A stretch of DNA of 64,000 nucleotides, taken from Ochotona curzoniae. Its lineage: Eukaryota; Chordata; Mammalia; Lagomorpha; Ochotonidae. This document shows, piece after piece, positions 56,086 through 64,000 of the stretch. Position 1 is the first letter of the stretch; the number at the start of each line of letters is the position of its first letter. Under the pieces are notes generated by a model. The model did no database searches. It had not been told where the DNA came from and saw nothing but the letters and a program-made list of their open reading frames with translations. Where the stretch lies: contig NW_024466307.1 of the NCBI RefSeq assembly GCF_017591425.1, positions 4,789,001 to 4,853,000 of the forward strand. Direction: 5' to 3'. Made by a program: the position numbers and the translations under genes.

Positions 56086-57536
56086 TCATGTAGTAACTTA
56101 TTTATTACTATTCAATATTATATGTGTTGTAAATTGTAGGATCCTTAACGTTAACTAAGAATTGCATAAACTTTGGTGCATCACATGTGTATTTACAAAA
56201 ATTTATGTAACATCTGCAACTTCCAGCAATTCACAGTAAAGAGCAGAATACAGCAAATAGTAAAGATATTTCGAGAAAGAGTAAGTGGACCTAGAATATT
56301 ACATCTAAGCAAGGCAGTAACCTTTTATTGAATGAACTCTGAGTAATTCTTACAACACAATGAGTTGAAAGAGTGAAAATACCTGAAAGTTCTATCTTCA
56401 GACCAGAGGTTAGCATAGAAAAACTCCTAGTAATAATTCTAGAATAATCATTTTGTAGGTCTGCACACATATTACTTCCACTCTAATAAACATTTCATTT
56501 AGAAAAGTCTTTTGGGTAAATAGAATGATATGTGTTTTTTGACACTGTGGCATAAAATAAATATCTGCCAATATTAAAACTAAGATTAAATTCACGATAT
56601 ACAAGCATATTTTTATTTCAAAAGACATTGATAAACTATACAGAAGAATTATATAAATATATGGTAGGAAAAAACACTTAGTGTGTTGGACAGGTTGCTG
56701 GATTTGCATTAAGGAAACAAGTTCGATGCCAAGGGCAAATGCTGAAACTCATGAAAGTATTCTGAGTTCAATTTTCTGGTTCTAAACTTCTTACTAGTTA
56801 CTTGACTTTGCAGGCAATTCTCCTATGCAAAGAAGTAAATTCCAGAGGTCAGTTTTGGCTTATGCTTCTAAACTGATGCATCGCTTGTTGCTTTGCAGTG
56901 ATTTAAGAAGGAGAAAGGAAAGATTATACTCATTCATCTTCCTAATGATATCTGCCTTCCAGGCCACACTCTGCATCTCTAAGTTGAATTTTTCAAACAG
57001 CAAATAATTCAGCAGAGAAGTGCCCTTTCAAAGGGAATATTCTCTGGCAAGATAATTTTTGAAATATTCATTTATGATTTCTTCATGTGCTTTTTGCTCT
57101 CTCTTTCCTAGTATGTCCTTCTTTGCTTCTTTTTTGAAGGATTTGTGATGGGTCTTCAAGGCTTTTGTTTTTAGACAAAATTTACTGAGGCCAATTGAGA
57201 AGAGCAGATCTTTTAGCAGACAATCCAGTGAGAATAGGAAAATGAGAATAATGATTGATGTAAAGTATTTCCTTCAGTTCTGACAATAATAATCACCCTT
57301 ACTCATAGCCACACTCGGGCTCTGTAAGATAGAGAAAAAAGGAGCATTTATGTCGGTCCCGAAGGCAGAGCCTGCACTGAGTTGCTTGTGCAGACAGAAT
57401 AACAATGACAAATAACTCAGTAATGGTTACTGGGACCAACATTGTTGCATCACCACAGACAGAAGACAAAACATCAAACCAAAATTGAGCAATCTCTTAA
57501 TCTGAATGATCTCCTATTGACTGAAGAGGGAGAGGG

Positions 57537-57540
<4 letters not shown>
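56086..57540. other. Unassigned AT-rich DNA
   Basis: No gene or repeat recognised. Confidence 0.4.

Positions 57541-57595
<55 letters not shown>
57541..57595. repeat. (GT)27 microsatellite
   Basis: 55 uninterrupted bases of GT repeat, preceded by a GGGGTTT stretch. The Val-Cys run in the open frame across it is an artefact. Confidence 0.98.
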
Positions 57596-57597
<2 letters not shown>

Positions 57598-57663
57598 GGT
57601 AAATCCACAACAATTTATCTACAGCTTCTCATCCTCCGTTGGCTGAGAAGCTATTAATGTGCT

Positions 57664-57960
57664 GCTAGGGGCAGGCACTACAGCCTTGCAGTTAAGGTGC
57701 CACTTGGAACCCCTTCATCCCATATCCCGGGTCCCGAGTTCAAGGCCCTGCTCTGCTTGTGATCCAGCTTCCCGCTGATTCTCACTTTGGCAGGACGCAA
57801 GTGATAGTTCTAGCAGCTGGGATCCTACCACCAGTGTGGAACACCCAGCCTGTGTTACAAGTTCAGCAGTGTTCAAAGAACACTGGTGTGGAAGCAGTGT
57901 TCCCAGCAAAAAAAAAACAAAAAACAAAAAACAAAAAACAAACAAAAAAAAAAAAACAAG
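57664..57960 (+). mobile_element. CSINE with long A-rich tail
   Basis: Head TAGGGGCAGGCACTACAGCC, AGTTAAGGTGCCACTTGGAA, GTCCCGAGTTCAAGGCCCTG (B-box side), GATCCAGCTTCCCGCTGATT, CAGCTGGGATCCTACCACC and a (CAAAAAA)n tail at about 57908-57958. The typical CTCTCTGT segment is missing, so the 3' half is deleted or rearranged. The 135-codon minus-strand frame is tail-derived. Confidence 0.75.
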
Positions 57961-59235
57961 AGTAAGAACGGAAAGCCTGCACGCAGCTGCCCACCAAGAG
58001 TCAGACAAAAAGCCAAAAGGTAGACAACCTACACAATCAGGTTGGCATCCAAAAAGAGTTCTGGAGGGGTGAGCCCTGATTAGGAATTCTGTGGGATGGA
58101 TTAGAAACTTGTCAAGACACACAATGAGTTCAGAATTCAGATTTTGACAACAGGATAGATAACTAGATGAATTAGAGAAATTTTAAGAGGATAAAGTCCC
58201 TAGGAGGCCCCATGAGAATGGTTACTCTATAAACAATACACGATTTCGACCTTTTTTTTACACCAAAATCAGCTGAATCTTTTAATTCAATTTTCCATAA
58301 AATTAAGTCTCCTATTGGACAAGTTTAGGAAATAACCAGGGAACAATTGTAAGTAAAACAGAGATTGGGATTGAAAATTAGGATTTTAAAAATCTAGTCA
58401 ATGGCTGAGAACATTTTTGATAGAACAGGGAGAGAGCCTGTCTGGGGGAAAAGTTTATATGTCTCTTGCGGAAAATGCGATGTTGAAAAACCGACATGAG
58501 ATACAAGATTTAATGTTACCAAGTTAAGGAAAAAATTCAGAGTAGTGTAGGAATATTTAAAGATTTGTTTTAAAGATTTTGTTTAGTTTATATTATACAG
58601 ACAGGTCTGTTTTAGAATAAATAACAATCTGGAATCAGAAGTTAAACACAAACGACCAGAAACGGCACTGAGTTTGCTTTGTCCAACATTTCATGAATTC
58701 AGCCAGTGAAACAAGAATAAGTAAACAGCACAACACGGGGAAGACGGGACAAACGTGCAGACCTGCTGTCTGGGTCAAGACATCTCCGTGTGCTAGCACC
58801 TGATTATAAATTTTCAAATCTTCTGACAAATATGGCCTTACTCAATATTCAAACCAATTGCTTTAAAGTACACAGGGAAATACTTCTCGGAAGGAGAGGG
58901 AAATTCTGAAAACAGCAGATGTCTCCACAGACAACAAAGAGAAATCACAAAAAAGGTGGGTTTTCGATGGTCACACCAAAGCTACAGCCAGACTACTGTA
59001 TATACCCTTGTGGAAAACTGCAATCTAACAGTTCCTTGATCACTGCTTCTTCCTTTTCTATCATAAAGTGGTATAGTTAGAACTGGAAATGATTTTTATC
59101 AGAATCCAGTCACTCATGGTTGAATGTATTCATAAAAATTACAAGAGCACGGCAAAATACAACAAAAATTTATTTCTGAGTTTGGCACCTCCACAAGTGG
59201 GGTGCTGACTGAGTCTGGCTCTCCGGAACCTATAA
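57961..59235. other. Unassigned DNA
   Basis: No gene or repeat recognised. The flanking SINE duplication AAATCCTTGTTTGC begins at 59236. Confidence 0.4.
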
Positions 59236-59507
59236 AAATCCTTGTTTGCGAGTCCAGTGCCATGGCTTAGTGGCTAAATCATTGCCTTGCCAGGATCGTA
59301 TATGAGTGCCAGTTCTAATCCCAGCATTCCCGCTTCCCATCCTGCTTCCTGCTTAAGGGTTAGGAAAGCAGTTGAGGACCTTGAGACCCTGCACCCATGT
59401 GGAAGACCCAGAAGAGCTCCTGGCTCCTGGCTTCAGATCGGCAAAGCACCAGCTGTTACAGTCACTTGAGGAGTAGTGAATCGCTGGATGGTAGATATTT
59501 CTTTCGG

Positions 59508-59514
<7 letters not shown>

Positions 59515-59560
<46 letters not shown>
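59515..59560. repeat. (CT)16(AT)7 compound microsatellite
   Basis: A perfect compound repeat lies inside the 3' part of a SINE, evolved from its CTCTCTGTATAT segment. Confidence 0.95.
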
Positions 59561-59561
<1 letters not shown>

Positions 59562-59602
59562 GATCTAGCTATCGATATACTCTATATCTATGATATAGAT
59601 AT

Positions 59603-59634
59603 AAAGTCAGATATATATATATATATCTGACTTT
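59603..59634. repeat. 32-bp perfect palindrome
   Basis: AAAGTCAG at 59603-59610, then (AT)8, then CTGACTTT at 59627-59634. The right arm is the normal SINE ending. The left arm is its exact complement and is not part of the usual SINE, so it arose by local duplication or inversion. Confidence 0.95.
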
Positions 59635-59677
59635 GCAATAAAAATAAATAAATTTTTTTTTAGAAATCCTTGTTTGC

Positions 59678-60317
59678 ATTTCCAAAGCTGCCTTCTCCGT
59701 CTTGGGGCTGCGTAACTTTGCGTTGTTCCCTCTGTGACCCTTTCTTCAATCTCCTTCTCATAAACCCCAGTTGATCCTCATTTCCAGATACGGTCCCACT
59801 TTGAACTACATGGAGTTAGAACTGGCTCATCTCTTTGCGGGGTGGGAGAGTGGGAACAAGATTCAACCCACCATCCTGCTCCACATGGTTATGTGAGTAC
59901 TGTGTACTTAGAAATTTAGCCAAATTAGTGTGTTTTAAATATTGTAAGACACACAGAAGATTTAGCAATAAAACCCTCATTTTGACAAAGTGCTCCAAGG
60001 CTTCGGAATATAACTGACAGAGAGAAAAGGGCAATTTGTCTCCTTCAGTTCTAATTTATATGTTAATTGACTTTCATTTTTTTACAGTACAGAATGCAAT
60101 AAATACAATTTTAGTGTTTTGTTTTCCATAATTGTAGAATACTTTCATTATAGACACAAAAAGGCAATTATTCAGCAGATTGATTTAAAGAGAAAGTAAT
60201 TTCCATTTTATTCAGTAGGTAAAAATTCTTGTGGTGACAAAATATTTAAAATTTGTAAACATCTTCTGGGATAGTTTACACAAAGATGTATCTTAATGTC
60301 TTCTGACTTGTTTGTAG
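59678..60317. other. Unassigned DNA
   Basis: No gene recognised. Frames on both strands around 59816-60034 are open over about 60-70 codons, which is typical of chance. Confidence 0.4.
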
Positions 60318-60597
60318 GAAAGACACAGTGATAGAAAAATGTAGAGATGGACTGATTTTCCTTCCAGTGGTTTACTCCCCAAATGCACGCAATACCTGGA
60401 GCTGTACTAAGCCAAAAACACAAGCCAAAACTTCCCTCCAAGTCTTGGACACAGTGTCGGGGCCCACACACTTGGGTCATCACCCACAGACTTCAGGTAT
60501 CCATCACAGCAAAAGCACGGAAGTCTGAACTCCATTGACACACAGACACAGGACGCCAGCACTGCAAGTGTCAACTTGATCCACTATCAGCATCACA
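60318..60597 (-). mobile_element. Old CSINE, minus strand
   Basis: Reverse landmarks: TTCCTTCCAGTGGTTTACTC, CCAAGTCTTGGACACAGTGT, CTTGGGTCATCACCCACAG, GACGCCAGCACTGCAAGTGT and a tRNA-like head near 60590. Diverged. Confidence 0.75.
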
Positions 60598-61382
60598 AAT
60601 AGGCATTCCAATGATATGATTTTATGCAAATTCACATTATGATCTTATAAATATCAAAATTTGTGGGTGATCTAATATTGTTTTATGATAAATATAAAGG
60701 AACCATGATGAAACAAATAAAAGGTAAAAATGTATGAGTTCCTAGATGGGCTCAAGAGTGCTCCATTCAGATTTACCTGAAAGAGCTAGTAGTCTGAATT
60801 ACCTCATCTTATAAATGAAGATATTTATAACTTCAATTCTCAGTAATCTATCATTAAAAGAAGACATCCCATTTACAGCAATTAGTACATAAGAGCTGCA
60901 TATACTAGTTATGATAATTATACAAGGATTCCATAAAACTATTGCCGTAAGAAAATACCAAAAAAAAAAAAAGTTCAGAGGACAATCCTTTCAAATGTGG
61001 AAGGAAGGTCATTCAGAATCAGAACACTTCTGTCACTTGGGTAATATTTGTGGCCCTACTACTGCACCAAGAGATCATAGGGAGACAAATGGTAAGACTG
61101 CATTACATAATCCAGAAAAAAAATCACTGGATTCCTAATAAATTCTGAATCATTTGGGCAAATGATGAGTTTTCCAAGTTTTAAATTATATAATACTTTG
61201 AATAAGCAGTTATTCGTTTTGGACTATTAACAATGTAAATGATTCAAGTGAATATTTCTTCATTGACATGTGTTTCCCTTAAGGATAGCATAAACTGGCC
61301 TCTGTCAACAGCAGATGACCCCTTGACAAACTACAACACAACTGCATCATAAGTTCCTGGGAGAGGTAACTTTATTGTACAT
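60598..61382. other. Unassigned AT-rich DNA
   Basis: No gene recognised. An A-run lies at 60959-60972. Confidence 0.4.
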
Positions 61383-61487
61383 CCTTGGCTATTTGTGGCC
61401 ATCTGGACATTTACGGCATAAATGAGGGAATGGAAAATCAATTAATCACTTTCCCTCTCTGTCTTTCAAATAAATAAGCCTTTAAAA
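61383..61487 (+). mobile_element. CSINE2 3' fragment, plus strand
   Basis: GGCTATTTGTGGCCATCTGG, then GCATAAATGAGGGAATGG, CTTTCCCTCTCTGTCTTTCA and AATAAATAAGCCTTTAAAAA are the last third of a CSINE2. It meets a minus-strand SINE tail to tail at 61488. Confidence 0.75.
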
Positions 61488-61832
61488 AAGACTTATTTAT
61501 TTTTATTGGGAAGGCATGTAAGATTTACAGAGAGAAAGAGAGACAGAAACAAAGATCTTCCATCCACTGGTTCACTCCCAAAATGGCTGCAAAAGCCAAA
61601 GCTGAGTCAATCTAAAACCAGGATCCAGGAACCTACTCCAGGTCTCCCACATGCCCACATGTGTGCAGGGTCCCAAAACTTTGGGCCATCCTCTACTGCA
61701 TTCTGAGGCCACAAGCTGGGAGCTGGAGGGAAAGTAGAGCAACTGAAATACCAACTAGTGCTGATATGAGATATCAGCACTTACAAGCTTAGGGTTTAAC
61801 CATTGAGCTGTTGAGCCACTGCACCAAACCCA
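61488..61832 (-). mobile_element. CSINE2, minus strand, tail to tail
   Basis: Tail side AGACTTATTTATTTTTATTG, then ACAGAGAGAAAGAGAGACAG, AAGATCTTCCATCCACTGGT, GGTCTCCCACATGCCC, GCAGGGTCCCAAAACTTTGG and head side TGAGCCACTGCACCAAACCC. Intermediate age. Confidence 0.9.
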
Positions 61833-64000
61833 AGAAATAAACCTTTCTTAAGAAAATAAAGCACAATTATCATTCCAAGAACCTACACTTTGTAATTAAT
61901 AAGCAACAGGGATTTTCTCTACAAAATTGGTGACTATAGCCATGCCCACTTGCAGGTTACTTGGGCTCTCTTTCCAGTTCTTCTGCTCTACTTTCATCAT
62001 CCATACTTTGGGATTATGGGAGCATGTAAGAGTCCATGTCAACTTTACAACTCCATTCATTTTTTTCTAACTAGTTTCAATAAATATTTTCTCAATGAAC
62101 AGTTCCAAATCAAATTCCCCAAATATGTTCTGACTTTGGGGTAATATTCTGTTATAAGGCAAGTTTTCACTTAACTATCAGTAAATTAAAAAAAAATATC
62201 TTAGTTAGGTCTAGTAGCAGTGACAAAAGAAACAAGTATTTTTAAATGTTTAAAATGCTCCATTCTGAAGCAGTAATGACCTCTTCACACTTACCACATG
62301 TGTCCGTGATCACAGTGCTAACTGGAGACCACTAGCTAGAAAAATGATTTCATCTGGTTTGTAGGAAAAGCGATCACAGCACAGTAAGGAGAGAGATTCA
62401 ACTAATCTGGACACTTTCAGGTCTAACATTGATGGCCAAGTGTTCCATCATGCAACCTTGTCAAGGAACAGGTTGCTGCATGTACGCAGGACACAGCAGA
62501 GTAACAGGCTGGAAACCCCACAAGAACAGAGCTGGCAGTCATGAGACCAAGAAAATCAAAATTAATAATTCTACCATATTTCAGATCTCAAACTGTAGTC
62601 TTAAGTGATGAGGAAGAGCCCACTCACAATTGAAAAAAATAATCAATTTTCTTAAAAACCTTTTGATTTAAATGCTGATCACGTCAGAAAACATCATTAC
62701 AGCAACTTGTAAAGTGTGTCTGTTCAGACACTTGCACATCAGAGCACAGCCAACTCAATCCGCAAACTTATCATTGCAGTGTCACCAACTCCTTAGTGGA
62801 AATCCCACGAACTGCTACCCCCCACATTCTTCCAAAGCCACCAGAGTAACTCAATCTCGTCAAATGTTTGATCATTTCTGGCACAACTCCTGCCTTTCAT
62901 TTCTCCCTTTATGTTGTGCTTAGATGACACAAATGTGTTTCCAGATAAAGTGTTGTGAATATGAACTGTGGCCGTGGGTTCCTCCCTGTCTTCCAACAGT
63001 TTCTGCTTGCTACAAGCAATGCTACAGCTGATTTTGTGTAAAATGAAGTTAAATTATTTTGGGCTGCAAAGGTCCAGAAATTTCTGAATTACATCATAAC
63101 AAAAGCTTATATATTCTCAAGCATACTTGCCTCGATGAGCAGCCATGGCTCTGTTCCATAGTAAATTCGCTCCAGAGCCTGGCTTTCCTCTTGGGCACTG
63201 TAGTTCTTGAAATAGAGGAAACGGTAAATTATTCATTGAAAATTGTCCCTGCCCAAAATGATATGCATCATTTCTGCCCACGTCTGTCATATTAGAATAG
63301 GCCTAAGTTCCATTAGAATGAGCCTTCACCATCTTATATAAGAGACAGTTATTTGTTTCTGGTAAATTACACGTACCCACAGCCGAAGAGCTTGTCTAGA
63401 CATAATCTTTAAGGCTGAAGACTCCATTCTTTTTCTTCTGGTCTCTTTTTCTGTTCTTTCCCTAGCCTTCATCTAATAACTGCTGCCTCGAAGCAATTTT
63501 TAAAAATAGGCCTTTATGTTGTGTGCCTGTGCTCTTGTTTAGCAGAGAACGCTTAAAAGAAAGTGCTGTGGAAAAGCAGGTCACTCCATTACTATGCCCT
63601 GTTAAGGCCGCAGCTTCAAAACCACCATAATAATCATTACAATCTGTGGTCTTTTTCAACCCCACAAATGGCAAACTGTGAAACCCTCAGCCACTTGGAC
63701 GGCAGGTCACAGACACAGAGGGATGGGCAAGGAGAATTATTTCCTTCCATTTCTAACTTTTCTTTCTTGCAAGTCTCCTCAGAAAAGTGTTAAGAGGTAG
63801 GTAATATTCTGGATCTTTTTCCCCATTTCTTCCATTTTCATACACTCAGTCACCACCTGGTCTTCACCCCCAACCAGTACAAACTGTTCAGGTCTTCCAC
63901 TGAAGCCCATCAGGGTACAAGCATCTCCCACTCCAGAAAGGGCAAATCCTGCCTCTCAACTCCCATCGCATTCCACATTGTCTGTTCTCTGACACATATA
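61833..64000. other. Unassigned DNA to window end
   Basis: No gene or repeat family recognised in 2.2 kb. From about 63360 composition is more even, and the last 250 bp are C-rich on the plus strand. Open frames are under 85 codons without motifs. Confidence 0.4.

Larger units (their letters stand above)
59250..59663 (+). mobile_element. CSINE with expanded CT/AT tail and exact TSD
   Basis: A pika-type SINE (CAGTGCCATGGCTTAGTGGC with A box, AGTTCTAATCCCAGCATTCC B box, GGTTAGGAAAGCAGTTGAGG, CTCCTGGCTTCAGATCGGC). It is 414 bp rather than about 330 because the tail region expanded into (CT)16 at 59515-59546, (AT)7 at 59547-59560 and more TA-rich DNA. The ending TATCTGACTTTGCAATAAAA is retained. 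An exact 14-bp duplication AAATCCTTGTTTGC flanks it at 59236-59249 and 59664-59677. Confidence 0.94.

Noticed and set aside
57442..57657. Open frame with a Val-Cys repeat
   Set aside because: It is a translation of the (GT)27 microsatellite.
57715..58122. 135-codon minus-strand open frame
   Set aside because: Phe/Leu-rich core comes from the A-rich SINE tail read backwards. The rest is SINE body and unassigned DNA.
1..64000. CRISPR arrays, operons, bacterial promoters or riboswitches
   Set aside because: No spaced direct repeats and no coding clusters. The SINE/L1/LTR content shows mammalian nuclear DNA.
1..64000. CpG island or annotated-style promoter
   Set aside because: The only CpG-richer patches are young SINEs (31.3 kb) and a few old ones. 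None has island length.

Overview
The window reads as mammalian nuclear DNA from a lagomorph, most likely a pika (Ochotona). The main evidence is about thirty tRNA-derived C-type SINEs (CSINE). The youngest copies carry the wording typical of pika C repeats: a body containing GGCCTGGGAAAGCAGTCGAG and a tail ending in CTGACTTTGTAATAAAA. The older copies look more like the general rabbit/pika CSINE2. The rest is AT-rich sequence with degraded L1 pieces, two solo LTRs, microsatellites and old DNA-transposon or MIR fragments. The species call is inference from remembered repeat consensus sequences and has not been searched.

I find no intact protein-coding gene. The open frames of 60-135 codons are accounted for by chance in AT-rich DNA, by SINE bodies, by microsatellites, or by L1 and pseudogene remnants. 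The one recognisable host gene relic is a processed HMGB1 pseudogene at about 52020-52850. It has lost its start codon and carries several frameshifts and stops, and it sits among L1 ORF2 fragments.

Layout. 0-4 kb: one old SINE, otherwise unassigned. 4-6 kb: a nested cluster with two copies of an L1 3'-end-like repeat, an L1 ORF1/ORF2 junction, and a solo LTR with a near-perfect 6-bp target duplication. 6-22.6 kb: many SINEs of different ages, an ancient repeat at 7.5 kb, and a second solo LTR at 19.1-19.5 kb that split a SINE. 22.6-27 kb: SINE-free AT-rich sequence resembling conserved noncoding DNA, with a MIR. 27-31.6 kb: SINEs, a hAT-like fragment with a 24-nt poly(A), a probable retroelement 3' end, and a very young SINE. 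31.6-38.4 kb: almost 7 kb without lagomorph SINEs, containing a (CA)26 tract and an ancient repeat. 40-43.7 kb: L1 ORF2 and 3' UTR pieces, one carrying two SINEs. 44-50 kb: SINEs and unassigned DNA, with a possible cryptic exon at 45.7 kb. 51-55.1 kb: the L1/HMGB1-pseudogene cluster. 55-64 kb: unassigned DNA, microsatellites, and SINEs including a tail-to-tail pair and one with an expanded tail that forms a 32-bp palindrome.

The window fits an intron or a gene desert. Nothing in it supports an operon, defence system, CRISPR array or other multi-gene system. The best leads are the SINE-poor blocks (candidate regulatory DNA), the possible exon at 45.7 kb, and insertion histories that can be dated by nesting.
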